From the NCBI GenBank assembly GCA_002841275.1, contig PHET01000003.1, positions 1-64,000 on the forward strand: a DNA stretch of 64,000 nucleotides. The letters are read 5' to 3'. Under the pieces are notes generated by a model. It saw only the letters and a list, made by a program, of their open reading frames with translations, did not search any database and was not told the origin of the DNA. Numbering within the stretch: the first letter of the stretch is position 1; every line of letters begins with the position of its first letter. The translations under genes and the position numbers were made by a program. Shown here piece by piece: positions 17,487 to 26,104 of the stretch. This DNA is from Actinobacteria bacterium HGW-Actinobacteria-7. GTDB taxonomy: Bacteria; Actinomycetota; Coriobacteriia; Anaerosomatales; PHET01.

Positions 17487-18932
17487 CTACAGCGGAATCT
17501 CGAGCTCGGAGTCTCCCGGCAGCAGCCTCTGCAAGGCTCGCACCACCGTATTCCTCCGGAGTTCGGCGAGACTCGCTTTGTCGGCCGGCCTCTTCACCGC
17601 GTCCGAGAACGTCGGGTACGGATGCATGACCGAGCTCAAGGCCGAGAACGGTAGCTTGCGCTGCTGTACGACGACTGCCTCTGCGATCATCTCCCCAGCG
17701 CGCTCCCCGAGTATGTGAGCGCCGAGGAGACGGCCGTCACGCCCCACGATGTACTTGGCGAGGCCTGCAGGAGCGGCCTCCGTGCGCGCCCGGTCTTGAT
17801 AGGCGAACTCGTAGCAGTACACGTCGATGTCATCGCCGTGCCGCGCTCGCGCCTGCTCTTCGGTCAGTCCGAGGTGCGCGAGTTCCGGATCGGTGAACGT
17901 GACCCACACGAGGTCGTCGTAGCGGACAGCGCGATTGACGGGTAGCGAGGCGTTGATCGCCGCCGAGAGGGCTTGGCGCTCAGCGACGTGCGTGAACCTG
18001 TAGGGGCCGACGACGTCGCCCGCGGCGTAGATGTGGCGGGCTGTGGTGCGCATGTTGCGATCAACCGTGATCCTGTCGCGGTCGTACTCCACTCCGGCAG
18101 CCTCGAGCCCCAGATCGGTGTTGGGATTGCGCCCGGTTGCCACCAGAAGCGTGGATGCCGAGACGACCTCCGAGCCGTCCTCGGCGAACAGGGCAGTCAA
18201 CATCCCGACGCGTTCGACGCGCTCAACTTTCACGCTGGTCAGAATCCGAATCCCTCCCGACGTGAGGATCGCGGTCAGCCGCTCGACCAGTTCCGAGTCG
18301 TCGTGAGGAAGCATACGATCCCCGGTTTGGATGATCGTGACTCGAGCCCCCAACCGCGCGAGTGCGAGTCCCATCTCGGCGGCGATCGGTCCGCCTCCCA
18401 GGATCGCCAGGGACTCCGGGACGGTGTCGAGGTCCCACACAGTCTTGTTGTCGAGATAGCCGGAGTCCGCGAGCCCTTCGATGTCTGGGACGCGGGGGCT
18501 CGAGCCCGTTGCGATGATGAACCGCGATGCCGTGTGGATGATCTCGCCCACGCGCAGCGCGTGGGGGCCCTCGAATCGCGTCTCCCCCAGGAGCACGCTG
18601 ATGCCCTCGGATTCCAGTCCCTCCGGCGTGTGGTCCGCGGCGATCTCGGCGACGACGGCTCGAACGCGCGCCAGTACTCCCGAGGTATCGAGCACGACGG
18701 GCGGCTCGGCAGTGAGGCCGAAATCGGACAGCCGGGCGACGGTCGCGGCGACCCGCGCCGAGGCCAGCAGCGCCTTGCTGGGCACGCAGCCGGTGTACGT
18801 GCATTCACCGCCGATGCGGTCACGCTCGACGAGAGCGACCCGCTTGCCCAGCGCACGCGCGCCGTAGGCGGCGGTGAGGCCGGCCGAACCGGCTCCGATC
18901 ACGATGAGGTCGTACTCAGTGGGCGGTCTCAC
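17487..18932 (-). CDS. Mercuric-reductase-like pyridine nucleotide-disulfide oxidoreductase
   Basis: A 481-residue class I flavoprotein. FAD-binding GAGSAGLTAAYGARALG near residue 13; redox disulfide GGECTYTGCVPSKALL near 43-48; NAD(P)-binding ILGGGPIAAEMGLAL; second FAD motif IYAAGDVVG; C-terminal catalytic HPYPTFSDAVKR. The wide Cys-x4-Cys and HPYPTFS match the MerA-like/FAD-containing subgroup. No MerA N-terminal heavy-metal domain or C-terminal Cys pair is present, so mercury reduction is not supported. AAGGAGG upstream of the GTG at 18932 sets the start and excludes a longer Arg-rich frame. The substrate may be a low-molecular-weight disulfide or quinone. Confidence 0.85.
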   Translation of the reverse strand: MRPPTEYDLIVIGAGSAGLTAAYGARALGKRVALVERDRIGGECTYTGCVPSKALLASARVAATVARLSDFGLTAEPPVVLDTSGVLARVRAVVAEIAADHTPEGLESEGISVLLGETRFEGPHALRVGEIIHTASRFIIATGSSPRVPDIEGLADSGYLDNKTVWDLDTVPESLAILGGGPIAAEMGLALARLGARVTIIQTGDRMLPHDDSELVERLTAILTSGGIRILTSVKVERVERVGMLTALFAEDGSEVVSASTLLVATGRNPNTDLGLEAAGVEYDRDRITVDRNMRTTARHIYAAGDVVGPYRFTHVAERQALSAAINASLPVNRAVRYDDLVWVTFTDPELAHLGLTEEQARARHGDDIDVYCYEFAYQDRARTEAAPAGLAKYIVGRDGRLLGAHILGERAGEMIAEAVVVQQRKLPFSALSSVMHPYPTFSDAVKRPADKASLAELRRNTVVRALQRLLPGDSELEIPL

Positions 18933-18981
18933 GTGGTTGGCCTCCTTGGCTCGAGCCCGCCGTGCGCACCACCGCGAAAGA

Positions 18982-19012
18982 GAGAGACCCGGACGGAACG
19001 CCCGGGTCTCTC
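18982..19012 (-). terminator. Hairpin terminator after the Met-rich exported protein gene
   Basis: GAGAGACCCGG (18982-18992) and CCGGGTCTCTC (19002-19012) form an 11-bp stem. On the minus strand it is followed by a C/T-rich run including CTTT. It separates the 19037-19561 gene from the flavoprotein gene downstream. Confidence 0.65.
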
Positions 19013-19036
19013 GGTAACGCACGGTGTGCCAACGGC

Positions 19037-19561
19037 CTACCAGAACAGAGCGCTATACACCGGAATGGGCTCGTCGATCACGAGCATGCCCTTGGGAACC
19101 ATGGGCATGTCCATCATGCTGCCCATGTTCATCACTGTATACGTGCCGTCCATGTTGTCCATGACGCTGAGGACGTCGCCTTCCATCCAATTCACCGGAG
19201 CTCCAGGCAACCATGCGAGCCCCTCAGCTAGGAGCCCAATCATCTCGCCGGGCTGCGACGAGAACAGCGGGTACCCGGGGTAGTCCTTGTACAGCCCGTA
19301 GCGCGCCGCGGTCTGGGCCTCCATGTTCTTGCCGTCCTTCACGTACACCTTGTCGCCGGTGCTGCCGCGCTTGGGCACGTTCACGTAGTACGCACCGTGC
19401 TGACCCAAAACCCACATCCCGTTGGGGTTGTTCAGGCTCACCGATGGGCACACGAAAGGACCGGCGTCCGGGCCGGGAGGTGCTGCCATCGCAATCGCTG
19501 GCAAGGCCACCGCCAGCATCGTAAACGCCACGGCAATCAGAATGGCTCTACGCAGTCTCAT
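19037..19561 (-). CDS. Exported Met-rich protein of unknown function
   Basis: A 174-residue protein. Residues 1-26 form a signal peptide ending in AIAMA-A. The mature part has one Cys (GPFVCPSVSL), aromatic and Gly-rich strands, and near the C-terminus a Met cluster (YTVMNMGSMMDMPMVPKGM). No family is recognised. Methionine clusters outside the membrane are common in copper-binding proteins; this is suggestive only. GGAGCGAG precedes the ATG at 19561; the longer frame to 19621 has no signal-like start. A Crp/Fnr-type palindrome lies 51 bp upstream and a terminator follows the gene. Confidence 0.65.
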   Translation of the reverse strand: MRLRRAILIAVAFTMLAVALPAIAMAAPPGPDAGPFVCPSVSLNNPNGMWVLGQHGAYYVNVPKRGSTGDKVYVKDGKNMEAQTAARYGLYKDYPGYPLFSSQPGEMIGLLAEGLAWLPGAPVNWMEGDVLSVMDNMDGTYTVMNMGSMMDMPMVPKGMLVIDEPIPVYSALFW

Positions 19562-19611
19562 ATCTCGCTCCAATCTGGAACACGAACGCGCTAGGTGAAT
19601 AGTGCATACCC

Positions 19612-19627
19612 CGTGACGCATGTCACA
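19612..19627. promoter_or_regulatory. Crp/Fnr-type palindrome
   Basis: CGTGACGCATGTCACA matches TGTGA-N6-TCACA at 9 of 10 defined positions. It sits 51 bp upstream of the start of the Met-rich exported protein gene, overlapping the end of pgm, where a class I or II Crp/Fnr site would be expected. Confidence 0.5.
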
Positions 19628-21029
19628 AACCGCGGGTCACCAGGGCACGTCCCGCATCGAGCAGCGCGTCGACGGCGCTCGTCGAAGACGCCTCGGCGTA
19701 CACGCGCACCAAGGGCTCGGTTCCCGAGGCGCGCAGCAGCATCCAGGAGTCCTCCGGCAGCAGGAACTTCACGCCGTCGGTGTGCAGGATGCCGAGCACC
19801 TGTTGGCCGCCCAAAGACGCGGGTGCGAGGTCCGGGATCGAGCCGACGAATGCGTGCTTGATCGCCGGGTCGAGCGTGAGGTCTACTCGGCGATACTCCA
19901 TCGGGCCGGTGATTGCGAACATGTCCGACACCAGCTCATCGAGCGAATGTCCGCCTTGCGCCATCATCTCGGCGAGATAGAGCGCCATCGCGAGGCCGTC
20001 GCGTTCCACCAGATGCGAGGTCACGGCGATTCCGCCGGACTCTTCGCCGCCGATGAGCACGGGGCCATCGCCGTCGACCATCTTCTCGTGGATGAACTTG
20101 AAGCCGACCGGGGTTGTCTCGCACGGAAGACCGAGGTGAGCGCACAGGCGATCGATCAATACGGTCGTGGTGATCGACTTGAGCACGCGCCCGGTCATGC
20201 CGCGGTCTCGCGCGAGGTGCAGCAGCACGAGCCCGAAGATCCGCTGCGGGTTGACGAAGGCACCGTGCCGGTCGCAGGCGCCGATACGATCGGCGTCGCC
20301 GTCGGTTGTGAACCCCGCGTCGAACCCCAACTCGACCACGCGGCGCGTCATGTCGTCGATGTAGGGTGGAATCGGCTCGGGGTGCAGGCCGCCGAAACCC
20401 GGATTCGGCTCCCCGTGGATCTCATCGACGGTGACGCCGAGTCTACGCATGATCCCGGCGAGATAGCCTTGTCCCGCGCCGTAGAGCGGATCGATGACCG
20501 TGCGAAGGCCGGCGGAGCGGATAGCCTCGCCATCCACGAGTGTCGCAAGATCCGCGACGTACGGTCCGACGAGATCGGCCGTCTCGAACTCCCCGCGGGC
20601 AGTCGGCACCTCGTCAGAAAGAGCCGCCTCGATGCGTTTGGTGAACTCGGGGGCCGCAGATCCGCCATCGGCCATCTTGATCTTGAAGCCGCAGTACTTC
20701 GCCGGGTTGTGACTCGCGGTGATCATCACCCCAGCGACCGCGTCGCTTCGGTCAGCAGCCCATGAAAGCCCCGGTGTGGGAATGGGGCGGTCAGAGAGGC
20801 GCACCGTCAGGCCGTGGGACGCGAGCACCTCTGCGGCGGCGGCGGCGAACGCATCGGCCTCGAAGCGCATGTCGTAGCCGACGACGACTGCAGCACCGGG
20901 GTGCTCGGCGGCGACGACGCTTCCCGTCGCGTCGGCAATGCGGCGGACGTTTGCGAAGGTGAACTCATCGGCGATGACGGCGCGCCAGCCGTCGGTACCA
21001 AAGTGAATCGGTTCGTCGGGGCGGGCCAT
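19623..21029 (-). CDS. pgm: Phosphoglucomutase/phosphomannomutase
   Basis: Interconverts glucose-1-phosphate and glucose-6-phosphate (or the mannose equivalents). A 468-residue alpha-D-phosphohexomutase with all four domains: N-terminal IHFGTDGWRAVIADEFT, active-site MITASHNPAKY (phosphoserine), metal loop FTTDGDADRIGACD, sugar loop IGGEESGGIAV, and C-terminal phosphate-binding RASGTEPLVRVYAE. The GEESGG sugar loop fits glucose substrates. AGGAG precedes the ATG at 21029. It is divergent from the GH94 gene, so its job may be to take up glucose-1-phosphate released by phosphorolysis. Confidence 0.92.
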   Translation of the reverse strand: MARPDEPIHFGTDGWRAVIADEFTFANVRRIADATGSVVAAEHPGAAVVVGYDMRFEADAFAAAAAEVLASHGLTVRLSDRPIPTPGLSWAADRSDAVAGVMITASHNPAKYCGFKIKMADGGSAAPEFTKRIEAALSDEVPTARGEFETADLVGPYVADLATLVDGEAIRSAGLRTVIDPLYGAGQGYLAGIMRRLGVTVDEIHGEPNPGFGGLHPEPIPPYIDDMTRRVVELGFDAGFTTDGDADRIGACDRHGAFVNPQRIFGLVLLHLARDRGMTGRVLKSITTTVLIDRLCAHLGLPCETTPVGFKFIHEKMVDGDGPVLIGGEESGGIAVTSHLVERDGLAMALYLAEMMAQGGHSLDELVSDMFAITGPMEYRRVDLTLDPAIKHAFVGSIPDLAPASLGGQQVLGILHTDGVKFLLPEDSWMLLRASGTEPLVRVYAEASSTSAVDALLDAGRALVTRGL

Positions 21030-21160
21030 GAGCGTCTCCTGGAGTCGTCCGATGGGGCATTTCAGTCTATTCCCCCGAACACCTGCGGCGCGTCCGGACA
21101 CGACGCGGCCGCCGTCAAGGGTATAGGCCGGATGTCGAGATATCCGCGAAAGGACACGCT
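21030..21160. promoter_or_regulatory. Divergent promoter region between pgm and the GH94 gene
   Basis: 131 bp separate two genes read outward. It contains AGGAG for pgm and AAAGGA 7 nt before the TTG of the GH94 gene. No clear operator was recognised; shared regulation of the two genes is plausible from the arrangement. Confidence 0.5.
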
Positions 21161-24100
21161 TTGGACGACCAGACTCCGATCCCGGCTGCAGCCGCGCGCC
21201 GCTTCACGCTCGCAGACACGTTGATGCCGGAAGCGCACCTGCTTACGAACGGCCGCTACTCCGTCATGCTCACCAATGTTGGAGGCGGATACAGTGTGTG
21301 GAACGGCCTCGCAGTCACGCGGTTCCGAGAAGACGCGACGCGCGACTGCTGGGGGACGTTCCTGTATCTCCGGGATGTTGGTGACGGTCGGACCTGGTCG
21401 GCGGCACTCCAGCCGACGATGGTGCCTCCCGCCGACTACGAGGTCACTTTCACCCCCGACCGGGCTCAGTATCGCCGCCGCGATGGTGATGTCGAGGCGC
21501 TCACCGAGGTTGTGGTGTCCCCAGACGACGACGTCGAGGTCCGTAGGCTCACGCTGACCAACTGCAGTGATCGCCCGCGCGAGATCGAGGTCACGAGCTA
21601 CTTCGAGGCCGTGCTCGCCCCGCAGGCGGCGGACCACTCGCATCGCGCATTCTCGAACCTCTTCGTGGAGACGTTCGCCGTAGAGCCCCTCAACGCGCTC
21701 CTGTTCACGCGGCGGCCCCGGTCCACCCACGAGGCGCGCTACTGGGGCGTACACTCGCTCGTGTGCAGCTCCGAGGCTGAGTGCGTGTGTTCGTACGAGA
21801 CGGATCGCGCCCGTTTCCTTGGCAGGCTGCGCTCCTCGGCGGACCCGGTTGCACTCGACGACGATGCGCTCTCCGGCTCGGTTGGCGCGGTGCTCGATCC
21901 CGTCTGCTCCATCCGCCGCTCGGTTCGCATCGCGTCGGGCGAGTCAGTATCCGTCTCGTTCATCACGGGCGTGGCGGAGACCAGAGATGATGCCGAGGCG
22001 CTTGCGGCCACATATCGGCAACCGGGGATGGTCGAGCGAGCGTTCGAACATGCCCGATCGGCCAGCGACGCGATGCTGAGTGAGGTGGGAATCTCGCCCG
22101 AGGAGGCCGCTGACTACCAGCGCCTGGCATCCCGGCTCCTGTACACGGATCCGGATCTCCGTGCCACCACGTCCCCTGACATCGAGAACGAGCTACCAGT
22201 CAGCGGACTCTGGGGGCTGGGAATCTCGGGCGACTATCCGATTCTGCTCGTGAACGTCGGCGCAGCCTCTGAGATCGCGCTCGCTCGGCAGGCGCTGACA
22301 GCTCAGCGGTACTGGCGCCGAGCAGGGTTCATCGCCGACCTGGTGATTCTCGACACGCGAGCGGATGCGGTGGCGCCCGACCTCGATGCGCGACTACAGA
22401 TGCTGCTTGCCGAGCGACCCACGAAGGACATGCTGGACAAGCCCGGTGGCGTCTTTGTGCGCCGAGCCGGTCAGATCGACCCGACGGTACTTGGGCTGCT
22501 GCGAACAGTCGCTCGCGTCGTGCTCGCCGGTGACAAGGGGCCTCTCGGCTCGCAACTGGAATCGCACATCGAACACCCGCCTTTGCCGGACATGCTCGAA
22601 CCCTCTCGGGCGCGTGAGACGTGCGCCCGCCCGGAGTTCGTGCGCCCGGAACTCGCGTTCGACAACGGTTTTGGCGGCTTTGATCCTGAGCGCAACGAGT
22701 ACGTCATCGTACTGGCCGATGGGCTCACAACACCTGTCTCCTGGGACAACATCATCGCAAACGAGGAGTTCGGAACCATGGTCTCGGAGGCGGGCATCGG
22801 CTGCACGTGGGCCGGCAACAGCCACGAGAACCGTCTGACGACCTGGAACAACGACCCTATCGCGGACGGTACCGGCGAAGCCTTCTATCTCAGAGACGAG
22901 GAGACGGGGGAGTTCTGGAGTCCGACCCCTTTGCCCGTGGGCTCTTTGGAGCCGCACATCGTCCGCCACGGCCGGGGGTACTCGGTCTTCGAGCACACGT
23001 CTCACGGTATCGCCAGCGAGCTGACCTGGTTCGTGCCCCGGCATGACACGATCCGGATCGCTCGATTGCGGCTCACGAACACTTCCGAGCGTCATCGGAT
23101 GCTGTCGGCGACTCACTTCGTCGAGTGGACGCTGGGAACTTGGCGCAGCAGTGCGCAGCACCAGGTCACTACGGGGTACGATCCTCAGCGGGAGACGCTG
23201 ACGGCACGCAACTGGTTCAACGCGGACTTCCCCGGACAGCCCGCGTTCCTCGCCTGCACGGCGCCGATCGGGTCTCACACTGCCAGTCGCACGGAGTTCC
23301 TCGGCCGAAATGGGGCGTTGGCGGACCCGGCCGCCATGCATCGCGCGGGTCTCGCGGGCGCGGTTGGCCGCTACCTCGACAGCTGTGGTGCGCTGCTCGT
23401 CCCGATTGCGCTGGCACCGGGCGAGTCCGCGGAGCTGTCGTTCCTGATCGGCCAGACTGCAACGGCCGAGGAGAGCGCAGCCTTGGTGGAGCGATACCGG
23501 CAGCCAGGTAGAGTCGACGAGGCGCTCGTGGAAGTGCGCGAGTTCTGGAGTGAGCTTCTCGACACCATCCAGGTGCACACTCCGGATGCCGCTCTCGACC
23601 TGATGGTCAACGGCCACGCCCTGTACCAGGCGCTCGCGTGCCGGATCTGGGGCAGATCGGCTCTGTACCAGTCATCCGGAGCCTATGGTTTCAGAGACCA
23701 GCTCCAAGACACCCTGTGCCTGCTCTCCGTCCGACCCGAGATCGTCAGGGCGCAGATCATCGAGGCATCGCGCCATCAGTTTGAGGCCGGTGATGTGCTC
23801 CACTGGTGGATGCCCGTAAGCGGCCGAGGCGTGCGTACGCACTTCTCCGATGACCGCCACTGGCTCCCGTTCATCGTGACCGAATACATTGAGGCGACAG
23901 GTGATGTTTCGGTGCTCGACGAGGTCGTCCCGTTCATCGAGGGGCCCGAGCTGCCGGCGGACCGGGACGACAACTACATGGAGCCCACCGTCTCCGAGCG
24001 CAGCGGTACGGTCTACGAGCACTGCGTCGCGGCGCTCGAGGCCGGTCGCCCCACGGGCGCCCATGGGCTGCCGCTTATGGGCGGCGGCGACTGGAATGAC

Positions 24101-25075
24101 GGCATGAACCGTGTCGGAGTCGGTGGCAAGGGCGAGAGCGTGTGGCTCGCCTGGTTCCTCAATGTCATCCTGACCCGGTTTGCTCCGCTGTGCGAGGCGC
24201 GGGGTGATACGTATCGCGCGGCGTCCTACAGAACTTGGTCGGCAGCCATCGTTGGCGCGATCGAGACCAACGCATGGGACGGTGACTGGTACCGGCGGGC
24301 GTTCTACGACGATGGTACGGCCTTGGGAACCAAGTCCGCGACCGAGGCGCGGATCGATTCGATAGCGCAGTCGTGGTCGGTCATCTCGGGTGCCGGCGAC
24401 CCGAACCGCGCTCGACAGGCGATGGCGTCGCTTTCTGGCAATCTCGTGCGACCTGACGACCGACTCGTCCTCCTTCTCACCCCGCCGTTCGCCGACACGC
24501 CCGAAGATCCCGGCTACATCAAGGGGTATCTCGCCGGGGTGCGCGAGAACGGAGGCCAGTACACGCACGCGGCAACGTGGGTGGCGCTCGCGTATCTGAT
24601 GCTGGGCGACGGCGACGCGGGGCTCGGCGTGCTCGATCTTCTCAATCCCGTGAACCACGCCCTGACCCACGAGGCGGCGACCACCTATCACGTGGAGCCC
24701 TATGCAATCGTTGCCGACGTCTATTCGAATCCACAGCACGTCGGGCGCGGCGGATGGACGTGGTACACCGGCTCGGCGTCATGGTTCTACAACGTCTCCG
24801 TGCGGCACCTCTTGGGACTACGCGTGCTCGCGGAGCCCGGCGGAGACCGCTACCTGGAGATCGACCCGTGCATCCCGAAGGGGTGGAGTGGATTCAGCGC
24901 GACCTACCGCGTCGGGCCGACCACGACCGTTGAGATCAGCGTTGAGAACCCGACGAACGTCAGCGGGGGCGTGAGCTGCGTCGAGATAGATGGACAAAGC
25001 GCGGTGGATGGCCGAGTGCCGCTGGTCGACGATGAGCGGGTGTGCAAAGTGCGCGTGGTTCTCGGCGAGGGCTGA
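21161..25075 (+). CDS. GH94 phosphorylase-type protein, like the C-terminal half of cyclic beta-1,2-glucan synthase
   Basis: A 1304-residue protein without signal peptide. Two beta-supersandwich domains (about 20-300, starting PEAHLLTNGRYSVMLTNVGG; about 500-790) carry the GGGYS-x-W-x-LAVTR-x-REDATRD signature seen in NdvB-type proteins. The C-terminal (alpha/alpha)6 domain (about 800-1230) has YGFRDQLQD, HWWMPVSGRGVRTHFSDD, GGGDWNDGMN (977-980 region, general acid Asp) and ENGGQYTHAATW, so the active site looks intact. It lacks the GT84 and PF10091 parts of cyclic glucan synthase. Probable role: phosphorolysis of beta-1,2-gluco-oligosaccharides to glucose-1-phosphate. TTG start supported by AAAGGA. 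Convergent with the permease gene (9-bp gap). Confidence 0.8.
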   Translation: MDDQTPIPAAAARRFTLADTLMPEAHLLTNGRYSVMLTNVGGGYSVWNGLAVTRFREDATRDCWGTFLYLRDVGDGRTWSAALQPTMVPPADYEVTFTPDRAQYRRRDGDVEALTEVVVSPDDDVEVRRLTLTNCSDRPREIEVTSYFEAVLAPQAADHSHRAFSNLFVETFAVEPLNALLFTRRPRSTHEARYWGVHSLVCSSEAECVCSYETDRARFLGRLRSSADPVALDDDALSGSVGAVLDPVCSIRRSVRIASGESVSVSFITGVAETRDDAEALAATYRQPGMVERAFEHARSASDAMLSEVGISPEEAADYQRLASRLLYTDPDLRATTSPDIENELPVSGLWGLGISGDYPILLVNVGAASEIALARQALTAQRYWRRAGFIADLVILDTRADAVAPDLDARLQMLLAERPTKDMLDKPGGVFVRRAGQIDPTVLGLLRTVARVVLAGDKGPLGSQLESHIEHPPLPDMLEPSRARETCARPEFVRPELAFDNGFGGFDPERNEYVIVLADGLTTPVSWDNIIANEEFGTMVSEAGIGCTWAGNSHENRLTTWNNDPIADGTGEAFYLRDEETGEFWSPTPLPVGSLEPHIVRHGRGYSVFEHTSHGIASELTWFVPRHDTIRIARLRLTNTSERHRMLSATHFVEWTLGTWRSSAQHQVTTGYDPQRETLTARNWFNADFPGQPAFLACTAPIGSHTASRTEFLGRNGALADPAAMHRAGLAGAVGRYLDSCGALLVPIALAPGESAELSFLIGQTATAEESAALVERYRQPGRVDEALVEVREFWSELLDTIQVHTPDAALDLMVNGHALYQALACRIWGRSALYQSSGAYGFRDQLQDTLCLLSVRPEIVRAQIIEASRHQFEAGDVLHWWMPVSGRGVRTHFSDDRHWLPFIVTEYIEATGDVSVLDEVVPFIEGPELPADRDDNYMEPTVSERSGTVYEHCVAALEAGRPTGAHGLPLMGGGDWNDGMNRVGVGGKGESVWLAWFLNVILTRFAPLCEARGDTYRAASYRTWSAAIVGAIETNAWDGDWYRRAFYDDGTALGTKSATEARIDSIAQSWSVISGAGDPNRARQAMASLSGNLVRPDDRLVLLLTPPFADTPEDPGYIKGYLAGVRENGGQYTHAATWVALAYLMLGDGDAGLGVLDLLNPVNHALTHEAATTYHVEPYAIVADVYSNPQHVGRGGWTWYTGSASWFYNVSVRHLLGLRVLAEPGGDRYLEIDPCIPKGWSGFSATYRVGPTTTVEISVENPTNVSGGVSCVEIDGQSAVDGRVPLVDDERVCKVRVVLGEG

Positions 25076-25084
25076 CCGCGGTGT

Positions 25085-26104
25085 CTATGGCACGAGAACG
25101 CCGCGCACGCCCAAGAATCCCAGCACCACTGCCAGGAGCACGAAGAGGCTCGCAACGATGAGCTCGAGCGTCTCGGGCTTGAAACGTGCGGCAACGTAGG
25201 GCGCGAGTTGTCCACCCAAGATCACGGCTGGCACCGTCATGAAGGCGATGTTCCACGGCGGCGTCTCGCCCGCGAGTCCGATGCCGATGAGATGCGATGA
25301 TGCCGCCACGATCGCCCCGAATGCGACGACAGCGTGCGTCGTTCCGATTGCGACGCGAAGCGGGATGTCCGTCCGGAGCATTGAGACGATGCCCAACTCT
25401 CCCAAACCGAACCCCCCGATTCCTTGGAACAGTCCACCGAAGCCGTAGCCGGCGAAGCGCGTTCCCCACCCGTGACGGCAGTAGAGGTACTCCTGCCCGT
25501 CCCGGGTGAAGAGATCGACGTTCTGTTCGTGCTGCGGGTCTTGATGGTCGATGATCTTCTTCTCGATGCATTCAAGCTTGGAATCGCGACGCAGCTTGCT
25601 GAACATCAGATACGCGGCACCAGCCAGGGCTAGGCCTACAAGGAAGTAGAACGCGTACTTCGGTAGTACGAAGGAGAGTGCAGCGCCCGCGATGATGAAG
25701 GGTGTCGCGCCCAGCGCGGTGAGGGCGGCCATCTTCTTGTCTACCAGCCCAAATCGGAAGAATGCGAGCCCCGAACTGGACAGACCGAACGCTTCGGTCA
25801 CCAAGCCGAGCAGAACGCTCTGTTGCGGCGGAAGCGCGTGTCCCGCGATGAGCGGGAACACCAACAGGAAGAACGGAACGAAGAGGGCCGCGCCGCTGAT
25901 GCCGGTGGTGTTGGCTGTCGTCGCGAACACGAGAGCGATCGGAAACATCCACCAGTATTCCAACCAATAGGAAGCTGGCTGTGCCTGGGTCGTGATCAAC
26001 GCACCCCAGAACAGCGGAACCACCGCGAACACGAGCAGGTTCGAGTGCTCGAGCATCCATCCGGGCCGGATTCTGATGACCTCGACTTCGACTTCCCCAG
26101 TCAT
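25085..26104 (-). CDS. TauE/SafE (TSUP) family anion permease
   Basis: A 339-residue membrane protein with about eight to nine hydrophobic helices. TSUP features: TTANTTGISGAALFVPFF near the N-terminus and FGGLFQGIGGFGLGELGIV in the second half, each a glycine-rich re-entrant-like motif. A polar cytoplasmic loop of about 45 residues (CIEKKIIDHQDPQHEQN, then RDGQEYLYCRHGWG) between the halves is longer than usual and contains two Cys. Family members export sulfite, sulfoacetate or other organic anions; substrate here unknown. Its ATG overlaps the stop of the PF10091 gene (ATGA), so they are coupled. Confidence 0.85.
   Translation of the reverse strand: MTGEVEVEVIRIRPGWMLEHSNLLVFAVVPLFWGALITTQAQPASYWLEYWWMFPIALVFATTANTTGISGAALFVPFFLLVFPLIAGHALPPQQSVLLGLVTEAFGLSSSGLAFFRFGLVDKKMAALTALGATPFIIAGAALSFVLPKYAFYFLVGLALAGAAYLMFSKLRRDSKLECIEKKIIDHQDPQHEQNVDLFTRDGQEYLYCRHGWGTRFAGYGFGGLFQGIGGFGLGELGIVSMLRTDIPLRVAIGTTHAVVAFGAIVAASSHLIGIGLAGETPPWNIAFMTVPAVILGGQLAPYVAARFKPETLELIVASLFVLLAVVLGFLGVRGVLVP

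Noticed and set aside
17487-18932. Mercuric reductase function for the flavoprotein
   Set aside because: It lacks the heavy-metal-associated N-terminal domain and the C-terminal Cys pair needed for Hg(II), and no mer genes lie nearby.
21161-25075. Full cyclic beta-1,2-glucan synthase
   Set aside because: The GT84 glycosyltransferase, its membrane helices and the PF10091 domain are missing from this protein; only the C-terminal half is present.
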